Positions 1 to 10,671 of a DNA stretch of 64,000 nt are shown here, one piece after another. Within the stretch, counting starts at the first letter, position 1; each line of letters begins with the position of its first letter. The notes beneath the pieces are model-generated. The model worked only from the letters and a program-made list of their open reading frames with translations, did not search any database and had not been told where the DNA came from. Location: contig JAMWZD010000001.1 of NCBI GenBank assembly GCA_024304995.1, positions 449,472 to 513,471 of the forward strand. Reading direction: 5' to 3'. The stretch comes from Rickettsiales bacterium. GTDB taxonomy: Bacteria > Pseudomonadota > Alphaproteobacteria > Rickettsiales > UBA998. The position numbers and the translations under genes are program-made.

Positions 1-2
1 TT

Positions 3-545
3 CACAGACGACACATAATTTACAACAATTCAATTACCCGTCTTAAGGAAGCGTTGTCAGAGAACTTGCTTTGGGTTCGGGACGAAATTAGAAGAAATCA
101 AGCTAGCAATATCAGTTTAACTTTTAATGAAGCTTATGGAACTTTGGAAACAACAAAGTACAATGCAAGAGGAAGTGCAGAAATAACAATAGACCTGCAT
201 AATAATACAGAAACTACTTCTCCAGAGATTGAGGCTATTTACGCGCACACTACAAAAGAATGGACACTCTACCAAGATGGAAAAAGATGTCCTTCTACCA
301 CCTCAGAGAAAAACTCTAATTTTAAAAAACATCGATTAAAGCCTCCATGCTCTAGGCTTCAGCCAGAACAATGGGATCAGTTAAACTTTGAAACAAAAAA
401 GTTTTTTGCTCACCTCCATAAAGGAGATGTAATCAAGGATGAATATAATGTTAAAGGCACTATAGTCTTTGTAGTCACTACCACAAAAGGTAACTTTGAC
501 TATGAAATCACCTTAGACGTTAAGTTTTCTGAATTTCCTTTTTAA
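3..545 (+). CDS. Hypothetical protein, 5' end cut by window edge
   Basis: The reading frame is open from the left edge of the window to the TAA at 543-545, so the gene probably starts upstream; a TTG at 54 is the only start-like codon near the edge and has no convincing ribosome binding site. The visible part is about 180 residues, hydrophilic, rich in Thr, Asn and Lys, without an obvious signal peptide or membrane segment. Base composition is clearly more AT-rich than the neighbouring sucC, which suggests a different history. I do not recognise a family. A hairpin with a T-run follows. Confidence 0.6.
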   Translation, partial: HRRHIIYNNSITRLKEALSENLLWVRDEIRRNQASNISLTFNEAYGTLETTKYNARGSAEITIDLHNNTETTSPEIEAIYAHTTKEWTLYQDGKRCPSTTSEKNSNFKKHRLKPPCSRLQPEQWDQLNFETKKFFAHLHKGDVIKDEYNVKGTIVFVVTTTKGNFDYEITLDVKFSEFPF

Positions 546-580
546 ACAGAATAAAACTAATGCACTTAACGTAATATTAT

Positions 581-610
581 CCTATAACTGCTAACAGATG
601 ATAGGTTTTT
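581..610 (+). terminator. Possible terminator after the first gene
   Basis: CCTAT at 581-585 pairs with ATAGG at 601-605, and CTG (588-590) can pair with CAG (594-596) inside; five T residues follow. The stem has an internal loop and is AT-rich, so it is a modest candidate. It would separate the AT-rich upstream gene from sucC. Confidence 0.4.
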
Positions 611-631
611 AAATCACTCGGAGACAAATAT

Positions 632-1807
632 ATGAATATACATGAATATCAGGCGAAGCAGGTGCTGCGCAAATATGGCGTGAATGTGCCAAACGGAAAA
701 GTGGCATATACCGCAGATGAAGCGGAAAAAGCGGCTCAGGAATTAAGCGGGACGATTAAGGTCGTCAAAGCGCAGATTCATGCAGGTGGTCGCGGCAAAG
801 CAGGCGGTGTAAAACTGGCGAAAACAACAGATGAAGTGAAGCAGTTTGCCAAAGAAATGCTGGGCATGACATTGGTGACGCATCAGACAGGGCCAGAAGG
901 TCAGGAAGTGCGCCGCGTATACGTTGAAGAAGGTTCAGACATTGCGAAAGAATTGTATCTTTCCCTTGTGGTTGACCGCGCAACAGACCGCATTACGTTC
1001 ATGGCATCCACTGAAGGCGGCATGGACATTGAAGAAGTGGCAGCAGAAACACCAGAAAAAATTCTGATGATTGATGTTGATCCTGCCTCAGGCTTTCAGA
1101 CGTTCCATGCGCGCAAATTGGCATTTGGTCTGGGAATCACCAAAGCACAACAGAAAGACTTTGGGAAGTTTGTAACGGCGATATATAACGCATTTGTGGA
1201 TACGGATGCTTCTCAGCTTGAAATTAATCCACTCGTGATTACGGGTTCGGATGAAATCATTGCACTGGATGCAAAATTTAATTTTGATGAAAACGCACTT
1301 TATCGCCAGACAGATATTGCAGAATTGCGTGACCCTGACGAAGAAGATCCGTTAGAGCGCAAAGCATCAGAGTTTGGTTTGGCATATGTGAAGATGGATG
1401 GCAATATTGGCTGCATGGTGAATGGTGCGGGGCTTGCGATGGCAACAATGGACATCATCAAGCTCAATGGTTCTGAGCCAGCAAACTTTCTGGATGTAGG
1501 CGGCGGCGCCAACAAAGAGAAAGTGACGGAAGCATTCAAACTGATTTTGTCAGACAAAAATGTTGAAGGCATTCTGGTGAACATCTTTGGCGGCATCATG
1601 CGTTGTGACACGATTGCTGAAGGCGTGATTGCAGCGGCGAAAGAAGTGTCCCTTTCCATTCCGCTTGTGGTGCGTCTGGAAGGCACAAATGTGGAACTCG
1701 GCAAGAAAATTCTGGCGTCATCTGGCTTGGATATTATTGCAGCAGATGATCTGGATGATGCAGCAACAAAAATTGTTGCCGCGGTTGACCATAAGAAAGC
1801 AGCGTAA
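632..1807 (+). CDS. sucC: Succinyl-CoA ligase (ADP-forming), beta subunit
   Basis: TCA-cycle enzyme subunit: with SucD it converts succinyl-CoA, ADP and phosphate to succinate, CoA and ATP in the cytoplasm. The 391-residue length fits the family. It opens with [17 protein letters not shown], has an ATP-grasp N-terminal half (about 1-230, with the basic loop [12 protein letters not shown] and the metal-site segment LEINPLV), then a CoA-ligase-type C-terminal domain ([18 protein letters not shown]). The start is preceded by GGAG about 10 nt upstream. sucD follows after 14 nt, so the two are surely cotranscribed. Confidence 0.98.
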   Translation: MNIHEYQAKQVLRKYGVNVPNGKVAYTADEAEKAAQELSGTIKVVKAQIHAGGRGKAGGVKLAKTTDEVKQFAKEMLGMTLVTHQTGPEGQEVRRVYVEEGSDIAKELYLSLVVDRATDRITFMASTEGGMDIEEVAAETPEKILMIDVDPASGFQTFHARKLAFGLGITKAQQKDFGKFVTAIYNAFVDTDASQLEINPLVITGSDEIIALDAKFNFDENALYRQTDIAELRDPDEEDPLERKASEFGLAYVKMDGNIGCMVNGAGLAMATMDIIKLNGSEPANFLDVGGGANKEKVTEAFKLILSDKNVEGILVNIFGGIMRCDTIAEGVIAAAKEVSLSIPLVVRLEGTNVELGKKILASSGLDIIAADDLDDAATKIVAAVDHKKAA

Positions 1808-1821
1808 GGGAAATAAGAAAT

Positions 1822-2697
1822 ATGGCTATTTTAGTAGATAAAAACACAAAAGTAATTTGTCAGGGCTTTACGGGGCGCGAAGGCACATATCACTCAGAGC
1901 AGGCTGCGGCGTATGGCACGCAGATGGTCGGCGGTGTAACACCAAATAAAGGCGGTCAGACGCATCTTGGTTTGCCTGTGTTTAACACCGTGGAAGAAGC
2001 GAAGCATGTGACAGAAGCGAATGCTTCCGTGATTTATGTTCCTCCTCCCTTCGCAGCAGATGCAATTCTGGAAGCGATTGACGCAAAAATTGAACTGATT
2101 GTCTGCATCACGGAAGGTATTCCTGTGCTGGATATGGTGCGTGTGAAGCGTGCATTATCAGGCTCTAAAAGCCGTTTGGTTGGTCCAAACTGCCCAGGTG
2201 TGATTACGCCTGATGCCTGCAAAATCGGCATTATGCCAGGTCACATTCACCGCAAAGGCCGCATCGGTATCGTATCACGTTCTGGTACATTGACCTATGA
2301 AGCCGTAGCACAAACCACTGCAGAAGGCTTGGGCCAGTCTTCTTGCGTGGGCATTGGTGGTGATCCTGTCAATGGCACAGACTTTATTGATGTGATTGAT
2401 CTGTTCCTTCATGATGATGAAACAGATGCCATTGTAATGATTGGTGAAATTGGTGGTTCGGCTGAAGAAGAAGCAGCAGAATTTGTCAAAAACCATAAGA
2501 TCAAAAAACCTATGGCAGGCTTCATTGCAGGGCGCACAGCACCTCCGGGTCGCCGTATGGGTCATGCAGGTGCAATTGTGTCTGGCGGTAAAGGCGGCGC
2601 AGATGACAAGGTGGAAGCCATGAAGTCAGCAGGTATTTTCGTGTCAGACTCTCCAGCCCAGCTTGGCAAAACCATGAAAAAAGCATTGGCCGCATAA
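1822..2697 (+). CDS. sucD: Succinyl-CoA ligase, alpha subunit
   Basis: Partner of SucC. The 291-residue protein has the CoA-binding N-terminal domain ([23 protein letters not shown]) and the ligase domain carrying the phosphohistidine segment [12 protein letters not shown] near residue 247; NCPGVI and GIGGDPVNG are also typical. The start follows sucC by 14 nt. An ~80-bp interspersed palindrome begins 12 nt after the stop. No other TCA-cycle genes (mdh, sucAB) lie beside it in this window. Confidence 0.98.
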   Translation: MAILVDKNTKVICQGFTGREGTYHSEQAAAYGTQMVGGVTPNKGGQTHLGLPVFNTVEEAKHVTEANASVIYVPPPFAADAILEAIDAKIELIVCITEGIPVLDMVRVKRALSGSKSRLVGPNCPGVITPDACKIGIMPGHIHRKGRIGIVSRSGTLTYEAVAQTTAEGLGQSSCVGIGGDPVNGTDFIDVIDLFLHDDETDAIVMIGEIGGSAEEEAAEFVKNHKIKKPMAGFIAGRTAPPGRRMGHAGAIVSGGKGGADDKVEAMKSAGIFVSDSPAQLGKTMKKALAA

Positions 2698-2709
2698 GCC
2701 TTTGCATTT

Positions 2710-2792
2710 GTCATTCTGAGGCGAAGCCGAAGAATCCATCTCGCCACTTGTGCAAGAGTCTCTGGATGCTTCGGCGTTGCCTCAGCATGACG
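2710..2792. repeat. Interspersed palindromic repeat, copy 1
   Basis: An ~80-bp element bounded by GTCATTCTGAGGC and GCCTCAGCATGAC, with internal GAAGAATCC and its inverted counterpart GGATGCTTC, so the single strand can fold into a long hairpin. Related copies are at 16521, 17525, 52835 and 63059. It sits just after the sucD stop and could act as a transcript end or 3' stabiliser. Confidence 0.8.
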
Positions 2793-2805
2793 GGTATTAT
2801 AAACC

Positions 2806-3114
2806 ATGTATTATATTCAATACGCAAAATGGTGGCTTAGTCAGCAGCCCATCACCTTTATCATACTCTATATCATAGCAGTAAATATCCTTACCTATAC
2901 CCTCTATGCCTACGACAAAAAAGCAGCCATCAATCACCAGTGGCGCGTTAAAGAAAGTATGCTGCATTGTGTCATGTTTGTTGGCGGCACTATTGGCGCA
3001 ATCGTTGCGCAGCAACGCTTACGTCACAAAACCCGAAAACAATCCTTCCGAACTGTTTTTTATCTGCTTATCCTCCTGCAACTGATATTCTTAGGCTTGC
3101 TGATAGCTGCCTAA
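2806..3114 (+). CDS. DUF1294 family small membrane protein
   Basis: A 102-residue protein with hydrophobic segments at about 15-35, 55-68 and 83-100. The pattern AYDKKAAINHQWRVKE, then GGTIGAIVAQQ and RHKTRK, matches my memory of the DUF1294 family, in which a DK-A-R-E motif precedes a GG-x-x-GA segment and an RHKT motif. Function is unknown. There is no strong ribosome binding site, and the gene starts 14 nt after the palindromic repeat. hslO follows closely on the same strand. Confidence 0.75.
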   Translation: MYYIQYAKWWLSQQPITFIILYIIAVNILTYTLYAYDKKAAINHQWRVKESMLHCVMFVGGTIGAIVAQQRLRHKTRKQSFRTVFYLLILLQLIFLGLLIAA

Positions 3115-3132
3115 CCTTTTATAGTGCAGCGC

Positions 3133-4065
3133 ATGAGCAAACAACCCACTGATTCTCCGCTAGGGCTGGTGCGTCATGAAGACGTGATTCAGCCATTTAT
3201 GCTGCATAATTCCATCATGCGTGGACGCATGGTGCGCATGGACAATGCATTAAATGCAATTCTTGCGCGACATGATTATCCTGAACAGGTCAGCAAATTG
3301 TTAGGTGAGTTGCTGATGCTGGCGGGGATGCTGTCTGTCAATCTGCCCAAAAATGGCATATTGACGCTACAGGTGAAAGGGGATGGCATTGTGCCATTCA
3401 TGGTGGCAGACGCGCAGGCGAATGGCAATATACGCGGCTATGCCAATCTGCCAGATAATGCTGCCGAACATGTTACAAATGATATGCCAAAAGATGCGGG
3501 CATGACAGATATACTTGGTTCTGGCTATCTTGCAATGACACTGGATACGCCGACAGGCGAACCTTATCAAGGCATTGTGCCACTGGAAGGTGAATCTTTA
3601 TCAGACGCATTGACGCATTATTTCACCCAGTCACAACAGCTGGATGTCATGTTCCATATTCATGTCAGCCGCCGCATCCGTTCCAACAAATCCTCTCGCT
3701 GGGTATGTGGCGGAATTATGCTGGAGCGTATGCCTGAAATGTCGCAACAGGAGTCTGATAATCAGAAGGCTGAGGGCACAAACAGCAACTGGGATTACCA
3801 TGCATTGCTAGTAAACACGGCAACGGAAGAAGAATTGTCTGACCCACATCTCGCACCCAGCGCCCTGCTCTATCGCCTGTTTAATGAAACAGGCGTATGG
3901 GTGTATGATACGCAACCATTGCAGGATGCCTGCCGCTGCTCGCGCGAAAAAATTCAGGCAACGCTCGACGGCATTTCAAATGAAGAATTGCAGGATATGT
4001 CAGAAGATGGCGTTATTCGTGTCACCTGTCAGTTTTGCAGCCGTGAGGAACGTTTTACCGTGTAA
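3133..4065 (+). CDS. hslO: Hsp33 redox-regulated chaperone
   Basis: Cytoplasmic holdase chaperone activated by oxidation. The C-terminal zinc site is visible as CRC near residue 265 and CQFC near residue 300, the family's CxC...CxxC redox switch. The N-terminal substrate-binding domain has QVKGDGIVPFMVADAQANG and GYLAMTLD. An in-frame GTG lies 9 nt upstream (3124), but I prefer the ATG at 3133 (MSKQPTDSPLG); neither has a clear Shine-Dalgarno sequence. The 3' end overlaps the convergent lipoprotein gene by 11 nt. Confidence 0.93.
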   Translation: MSKQPTDSPLGLVRHEDVIQPFMLHNSIMRGRMVRMDNALNAILARHDYPEQVSKLLGELLMLAGMLSVNLPKNGILTLQVKGDGIVPFMVADAQANGNIRGYANLPDNAAEHVTNDMPKDAGMTDILGSGYLAMTLDTPTGEPYQGIVPLEGESLSDALTHYFTQSQQLDVMFHIHVSRRIRSNKSSRWVCGGIMLERMPEMSQQESDNQKAEGTNSNWDYHALLVNTATEEELSDPHLAPSALLYRLFNETGVWVYDTQPLQDACRCSREKIQATLDGISNEELQDMSEDGVIRVTCQFCSREERFTV

Positions 4066-4666
4066 TCTCAGGCGGAGCTAAATTCTGCGTTAATTGAGTT
4101 ATCAGCCTGCCCCACTGCGCTTCAAATGCCTGAACGATTTCCGTTGCACTATTGCCCTTTGCATCGGCAATTTCATCAAAATCCAACGTTGAAATAATCG
4201 AACTATCTTCAGCATTCAGCAACATCAATGTGCCTTTTGTGCGCACCTTAGGAGTACCTTGCCCTGCGACTGCATCATACATGGCGTAAACATCACTCAT
4301 ATCCACGCGCAAACGATAATCCGCTTTGATGCGCGCGGCATCTTCATGGATTATAGTGACATTTTCTATAGTTTCCAGACTTTCTGCAATATAGCGTTGC
4401 AGCACCTTATCCAGCGGTGCAGTCCATCGTGCCTGTTCCAGATAATGCAGACGGCGCTGTTCTTCAAGCGCAGCAATACGATCAGTTTCCAGTGCTTCGG
4501 CAATAATCACCTTATCAACCCGAATGATCGTCTCTTTTTCAAGCGCCATATCCATCTTCGCTGGATGCACCAGATAACGTACTGCAGGTGGCGTGTTGCT
4601 CTGCAGCGCATCCCCTACACACCCACTCAACAGTGCCAGGCAAATTAACAGAACTATTTTCTTCAT
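4055..4666 (-). CDS. ABC-type transport auxiliary lipoprotein (PqiC/LetC-like)
   Basis: A 203-residue predicted outer-membrane lipoprotein: the signal peptide ends in the lipobox LLSGC with the lipidated Cys at 16. The body (RYLVHP, then a conserved WTAPLDKVLQRYIAESLE region) fits the auxiliary lipoprotein family that partners MCE proteins in lipid transport between membranes. Its start overlaps the stop of the upstream MCE gene by 4 nt (ATGA), so the two are translationally coupled. It converges with hslO. The subgroup assignment is by resemblance and context. Confidence 0.8.
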   Translation of the reverse strand: MKKIVLLICLALLSGCVGDALQSNTPPAVRYLVHPAKMDMALEKETIIRVDKVIIAEALETDRIAALEEQRRLHYLEQARWTAPLDKVLQRYIAESLETIENVTIIHEDAARIKADYRLRVDMSDVYAMYDAVAGQGTPKVRTKGTLMLLNAEDSSIISTLDFDEIADAKGNSATEIVQAFEAQWGRLITQLTQNLAPPEITR

Positions 4667-5559
4667 GGCGCAATCTTCACTGTGTTTTTCTGCTGTTTGT
4701 AAATTAATTGTGATGGGTCTTCTTCAAGCGAATCTACCAGACCTCGAATCTGCTCTGCCATTTTTGTGCTTTCCTGCACTAATGACAGAATCTGCTCTAC
4801 CCCTTCTTCAGTAACCTTATTCAGGCTTTGCTGACTTTGATTAATTGCCTGCTGCAGCTCTTTTGCCACTTTATCAAATTCTTCTGCAGTGCCAGTGAAA
4901 CGCGATGTTAGCTTGTCTACGTTGGCGCTCGCATTCTGTGCATGTGAAAGAGTTGCATTGATGGAAGCAATATTTTTCTCAGACAAAATGGCATTCGCTT
5001 CGTTGCTCAGTCGGTTGAGATTTTCAAGTGATGTCTCAATGTTGGCTAAAGTTTTTTCGTCCAGAAGACGATTTATTTTCTCTGTAATATCAAGAACATT
5101 ATTGGCAATTTCAGGCACATCTTCCAGCACCTGCGTAATCTGCGTCGCGCTGCCTTTTAACACAGGATATTCAAACCCTTCACGTGGTTGTGGTGGTTGC
5201 GGCTGCCCTGCGCGCGTATCCAGCTCTATGCTGGATTGCCCCGTAATTCCCTGAATGCCCAAAGAAACTTTGGTATATTCCTGAACAGGTGTGCTTTGCT
5301 TCACCTTCATATTCACAACAATAATTTCAGGTCGGTCTGGCGAAAGAATAATATCCGTCACTTCACCAACACGAATCCCTTTATATAATACGGGAGATTT
5401 TACGGTCAGTCCTGTTACTGCGTCACGGAAAATAATAGAATAAAACTTATATTTATTCTGATCCAGTCCACCAATGATCCAGGATGCGTAAAACGCGATG
5501 CCAGCAATGCCCAATAGGACAAAGAAGCCGACGATCATATAATTTACTTTGCGTTCCAT
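4663..5559 (-). CDS. MCE-domain (MlaD-family) lipid transport protein
   Basis: A 298-residue periplasmic substrate-binding component of an MCE lipid transporter, anchored by an N-terminal membrane helix (about 8-30, MIVGFFVLLGIAGIAFYASW). An MCE domain follows at about 38-120 (GLTVKSPVLYKGIRVGEV, then GITGQSSIELDT). The rest is a long helical, probably coiled-coil region rich in Asn and Gln (about 145-280). The next gene is its lipoprotein partner. No MlaE permease or MlaF ATPase gene is adjacent; upstream lies the atp operon, 54 nt away on the same strand. Confidence 0.9.
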   Translation of the reverse strand: MERKVNYMIVGFFVLLGIAGIAFYASWIIGGLDQNKYKFYSIIFRDAVTGLTVKSPVLYKGIRVGEVTDIILSPDRPEIIVVNMKVKQSTPVQEYTKVSLGIQGITGQSSIELDTRAGQPQPPQPREGFEYPVLKGSATQITQVLEDVPEIANNVLDITEKINRLLDEKTLANIETSLENLNRLSNEANAILSEKNIASINATLSHAQNASANVDKLTSRFTGTAEEFDKVAKELQQAINQSQQSLNKVTEEGVEQILSLVQESTKMAEQIRGLVDSLEEDPSQLIYKQQKNTVKIAP

Positions 5560-5579
5560 GACTTAAGCTATATCGCAAA

Positions 5580-5593
5580 GTGCTGCGAAGCAC
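5580..5593 (-). terminator. Weak hairpin after atpC
   Basis: On the minus strand GTGCT and AGCAC can form a 5-bp stem around a 4-nt loop, followed by only TTT. It lies in the 54-nt gap between atpC and the MCE gene. It is too weak to stop transcription reliably, so read-through from the atp operon into the MCE genes is possible. Confidence 0.2.
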
Positions 5594-5613
5594 AAGTAAA
5601 CAGCCCGTATGTT

Positions 5614-6015
5614 TTATGAGCCAAGAAGAATTTTTGTTTCTTCTTCAATAATTCTGCGCTGAATGTGTGATTTTTTCACTTCACTATCGGTGCGCTTGAG
5701 CTGCTCACGCAACTCTTTAACAGCCAGTTCAGCTTCTGCCTTGTTGATATCCGCTTCTGCAATAAGTGATTCTGCCAGAATGGTGCAGTTATTGTTGTTG
5801 ATGTTCGCATACCCACCATTGACAAAATAGCGCAGTGTTTCTTTGCCACTCTCATGCACCTCAATCATTCCAGGACGCATCATCGCAATCAGAGATGAGT
5901 GATGTGCCATCACACCAATATCACCATTCTCGGACGGCAGAACAACCATATCTGCCTGCCCTGAGAGAAAATGTTTGTCTGGTGTGACCAGTTCAAAAGA
6001 GAGTGACTCAGCCAT
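5614..6015 (-). CDS. atpC: ATP synthase F1 epsilon subunit
   Basis: A 133-residue subunit of the central stalk that couples rotation and can inhibit hydrolysis. The N-terminal beta-sandwich is recognisable from SFELVTPDKHFLSGQADMVV, PSENGDIGVMAHHSSLIAMM and YFVNGGYANI; the C-terminal half is two helices. It is the last F1 gene, 5 nt after atpD. Confidence 0.97.
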   Translation of the reverse strand: MAESLSFELVTPDKHFLSGQADMVVLPSENGDIGVMAHHSSLIAMMRPGMIEVHESGKETLRYFVNGGYANINNNNCTILAESLIAEADINKAEAELAVKELREQLKRTDSEVKKSHIQRRIIEEETKILLGS

Positions 6016-6020
6016 AATAA

Positions 6021-7469
<1,449 letters not shown>

Positions 7470-7521
7470 TTAAATTATTCTGTTTACTTACTAATTAAAA
7501 TTCATGTTTTCGTCAAAGATT

Positions 7522-8406
7522 TTATACCGCTTCTGCACCCGATATAATCTCAATTAATTCTTTTGTAATCGCTGCCTGACGTGAACGGTTATACAATAAC
7601 GTCAGGTCTTTGATCATTTCACCCGCATTACGGGTTGCATTGTCCATCGCCGTCATGCGTGCACCCTGCTCACTTGCTGCATTTTCCAGCATGGCGCGGA
7701 AAATTTGCGTCGTAAAGTTGCGTGGCACAAGGTCAGAAATGATTTTGTCTTCTTCTGGTTCAAATTCATAGGCTGATGCGCTGCCAATCTGTTCCTGCAA
7801 TGGATCTTCAGGAATTTCCATCGGCATAAGCTGTTGCATTGTTACAAGCTGCGAAATGGCGGATTCGAATTTGCTGTAAATAATGGAACATACATCAACA
7901 TCATATTCCTCAATAGCAATTTCCACTTTTTGCGCAACGTCCTGCGCTATCGAAAATTCTGGCTTTGTCTTATACAGATCACGCATTTTTTTGATGATCA
8001 GATTTTTATGTGTGGATGAAAGCTGCTCTGCACCTTTTTTGCCCACGCAGAAAATTTTGACCGTTTTTCCTTCTGCCTGCAACTGTTCAATACGCTTACG
8101 CGCTTCTTTTACGATGGAGGAGTTAAAGCCACCGCATAACCCTCTGTCTGCCGTTGCAACTACCAGCAAATGCACATCACTTTTTCCCGTGCCTTTCAGC
8201 AATTTTGGCAGTGATTCACTGGACTCTATGGATGCTGTCAGAGATTGCAGCACAAACTCCAAAGACTCCGCATAAGGGCGCGCCGCTTCGGCATGATCTT
8301 TAGCGCGGCGCAATTTTGCTGCCGCTACCATTTTCATCGCTTTGGTAATTTTTTGCGTATTTTTGACGCTACCAATACGATTTTTAAGATCTTTAAGTGA
8401 TGCCAT
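7522..8406 (-). CDS. atpG: ATP synthase F1 gamma subunit
   Basis: Rotor shaft of F1, 294 residues. The N-terminal helix MASLKDLKNRIGSVKNTQKI, TKAMKMVAAAKLRRA and the C-terminal helix ENAASEQGARMTAMDNATRN are diagnostic; DRGLCGGFNS lies in the central Rossmann-like part. The gene lies 64 nt before atpD and 21 nt after atpA. Confidence 0.99.
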   Translation of the reverse strand: MASLKDLKNRIGSVKNTQKITKAMKMVAAAKLRRAKDHAEAARPYAESLEFVLQSLTASIESSESLPKLLKGTGKSDVHLLVVATADRGLCGGFNSSIVKEARKRIEQLQAEGKTVKIFCVGKKGAEQLSSTHKNLIIKKMRDLYKTKPEFSIAQDVAQKVEIAIEEYDVDVCSIIYSKFESAISQLVTMQQLMPMEIPEDPLQEQIGSASAYEFEPEEDKIISDLVPRNFTTQIFRAMLENAASEQGARMTAMDNATRNAGEMIKDLTLLYNRSRQAAITKELIEIISGAEAV

Positions 8407-8427
8407 GAGTTCTAACCGTAATGTCGC

Positions 8428-9960
8428 TTATGCTAAAGATGCTAATACATCCTGAATGAGTTTTTGAATGTTATTTTCAATTCCTTCATTCAGTTTTTGC
8501 TCTTTGCGAATATCATCCAGAATGTCGCTGCGAGTTGTGCGAAGCTCACGAAGCAAACGCTCCTCAAATTCGCCAATCTTGCCAACCGCCAGATCATCCA
8601 GATAGCCTTTCACACCTGCATAAATAACGCAAACCTGCTCTTCAACAAGCAATGGCGAATATTGTGGCTGCTTTAACAGTTCCGTCAAACGTTGACCGCG
8701 TGCAAGCAATTTCTGCGTTGCCGCATCCAGGTCTGATCCAAACTGCGCAAATGCTTCCATTTCACGGTACTGCGCCAACTCCAGCTTAATCGAACCCGCC
8801 ACCTGTTTCATCGCCTTAATCTGCGCAGCAGACCCTACGCGAGATACAGACAAGCCCACATTCACCGCTGGACGAACGCCTTTATAAAATAATTCCGTTT
8901 CCAGGAAAATCTGACCATCCGTAATGGAAATCACGTTGGTTGGAATATACGCCGATACGTCACCCGCCTGAGTTTCAATCACAGGAAGTGCAGTCAATGA
9001 CCCTGCGCCACGCTCATCAGACATTTTTGCTGCGCGCTCCAGCAAACGTGAATGCACGAAGAATACGTCACCAGGATATGCTTCACGACCTGGCGGGCGG
9101 CGAAGCAGCAAGGACATTTGGCGATATGCCACTGCCTGCTTGGACAAATCATCATACACAATGGTTGCATGCATGCCGTTGTCACGGAAATACTCACCCA
9201 TTGCACAGCCAGTATATGGCGCAAGATACTGCAATGGCGCAGGGTCAGACGCAGTAGCCGCAACCACAATCGTATATTCCATCGCGCCCATTTCTTCGAG
9301 CTTCTTGACTACTTGCGCCACCGTGGAACGCTTCTGACCAATTGCCACATAAATGCAGAACATTTTGCCTGAATCGTCAGATGCTGCTTCATTTGGCTGC
9401 TTCTGGTTCAAAATCGCATCCACTGCAATCGCCGTTTTCCCCGTCTGACGGTCACCAATGATCAACTCACGTTGCCCGCGACCAATCGGAATCAACGAAT
9501 CAATAGACTTGATCCCTGTTTGCACTGGCTCATGAACCGATTTACGGTCAATAATTCCTGGTGCCTTGCTTTCTACACGTGCGCGACCTTCTGCCTTAAT
9601 CGGGCCTTTTCCATCAATCGGGTTGCCCAGCGCATCCACCACGCGACCCAGCAATTCCTTGCCAATCGGCACATCTACAATAGATTCAGTACGCTTTACA
9701 CTATCCCCTTCACTCACATCACGGTCACTACCGAAAATCACGATACCGACATTATCTGTGTTCAGGTTTAGCGCCATACCTTTTACGCCACTGGCAAATT
9801 CCACCATCTCACCTGCCTGAACATTGTCCAAGCCGTAAACAGTCGCAACACCATCGCTTACCGAGATAACCTGCCCTGCTTCAGATACAGATGCGCTATC
9901 AGCCAAGCCGCCAATTTGTTTTTTTAAAATATCAGATATTTCCGATGGGCGAATATCCAT
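8428..9960 (-). CDS. atpA: ATP synthase F1 alpha subunit
   Basis: Nucleotide-binding, non-catalytic subunit of F1, 510 residues. The P-loop [11 protein letters not shown] is near residue 170, and [20 protein letters not shown] and [15 protein letters not shown] are family signatures. The frame extends 5 codons upstream to a TTG that overlaps the atpH stop, but GAGGAG lies 7 nt before the ATG at 9960. I therefore take that ATG, which gives the familiar start [16 protein letters not shown]. Confidence 0.98.
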   Translation of the reverse strand: MDIRPSEISDILKKQIGGLADSASVSEAGQVISVSDGVATVYGLDNVQAGEMVEFASGVKGMALNLNTDNVGIVIFGSDRDVSEGDSVKRTESIVDVPIGKELLGRVVDALGNPIDGKGPIKAEGRARVESKAPGIIDRKSVHEPVQTGIKSIDSLIPIGRGQRELIIGDRQTGKTAIAVDAILNQKQPNEAASDDSGKMFCIYVAIGQKRSTVAQVVKKLEEMGAMEYTIVVAATASDPAPLQYLAPYTGCAMGEYFRDNGMHATIVYDDLSKQAVAYRQMSLLLRRPPGREAYPGDVFFVHSRLLERAAKMSDERGAGSLTALPVIETQAGDVSAYIPTNVISITDGQIFLETELFYKGVRPAVNVGLSVSRVGSAAQIKAMKQVAGSIKLELAQYREMEAFAQFGSDLDAATQKLLARGQRLTELLKQPQYSPLLVEEQVCVIYAGVKGYLDDLAVGKIGEFEERLLRELRTTRSDILDDIRKEQKLNEGIENNIQKLIQDVLASLA

Positions 9961-9971
9961 ATTCACACTCC

Positions 9972-10547
9972 TCAAGATGATGTTTGTTGTATTGATTGCG
10001 TAAACCGCGCAGCTGCGCGACGTAATGTTCCTTTGACCGATGCATCCAGCTCACGTGAGCCATAACGGATTTTTACACCAGCAATAAGCGATGCATCTTC
10101 CTCATATTCTGCGATTACCTTGTGACCCAGCGCATCAGATACGGATTTTTCCAATTCTTTCTTTTCTGCCGCTTTTAATGCATCAGCAGATATAAACTGC
10201 ACCACCACTTCGCCTGCATCTTTTTGCTGCAATGCTGTGAACGCCTCCAGAATATGAGGCAATAATGATAAACGGTTATTCTCTGCCAGTTTTTTCATGA
10301 AAGAGGTTGTGATCTCATCTGCCTTGGCCTGCTCAGCAATGGCTGACACTGATGCAACGCGACTTTCCGCACTGATAAGCGGTGAGTGGCATAGATTATG
10401 AAACGCATCTGACTCATGATAGAGCGTCACCAACTGTTGCAGTTCCTGCGCAGCCACGTCCTGTTTGCCCGCGTCCTTGCTCAACGCATAAAATGCGCTG
10501 GCATATCGCGTGGCGGTGCGTTGCTGTTCAAACAAAGAAAGACTCAT
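9972..10547 (-). CDS. atpH: ATP synthase F1 delta subunit
   Basis: Peripheral stalk subunit joining F1 to the b subunits, 191 residues from the chosen start ([19 protein letters not shown]). The frame is open for 41 more codons upstream, but delta subunits are about 180-190 residues and the extension has no family resemblance. [10 protein letters not shown] at the N-terminus and [19 protein letters not shown] near the C-terminus are typical. It is the first gene of the atpHAGDC operon. The F0 genes (a, b, c) are not in the window. Confidence 0.94.
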   Translation of the reverse strand: MSLSLFEQQRTATRYASAFYALSKDAGKQDVAAQELQQLVTLYHESDAFHNLCHSPLISAESRVASVSAIAEQAKADEITTSFMKKLAENNRLSLLPHILEAFTALQQKDAGEVVVQFISADALKAAEKKELEKSVSDALGHKVIAEYEEDASLIAGVKIRYGSRELDASVKGTLRRAAARFTQSIQQTSS

Positions 10548-10587
10548 AAATACTGCGTTCGTTTCGTTATCGTGATATTTCGGCGCG

Positions 10588-10616
10588 ACATTAACGAAAA
10601 GTTGCGCCCTGTTCAA
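10588..10616 (-). promoter_or_regulatory. Candidate promoter of the atp operon
   Basis: On the minus strand TTGAAC (10616-10611) and TAATGT (10593-10588) are separated by exactly 17 nt, a sigma-70-like arrangement. Transcription would start near 10581, leaving a leader of about 34 nt before the atpH start at 10547. The position also argues against the longer atpH frame. Confidence 0.4.
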
Positions 10617-10671
10617 GCATTTTATTAAGCAAAGATAGACTGACAAGCGCAATTCTGCAAAGGCTGGCACT

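Noticed and set aside
1300-1704. Open frame of 134 codons on the minus strand of sucC
   Set aside because: It is antisense to a well-conserved enzyme, with no family resemblance and no ribosome binding site; the same holds for many other long frames opposite atpA, dnaA, lon and the FHA-like gene.
9961-9975. TTG start giving atpA five extra codons
   Set aside because: A GAGGAG Shine-Dalgarno lies 7 nt before the next ATG and that start gives the usual N-terminus.
10548-10670. 41-codon N-terminal extension of atpH
   Set aside because: It has no similarity to delta subunits and the candidate promoter lies inside it.
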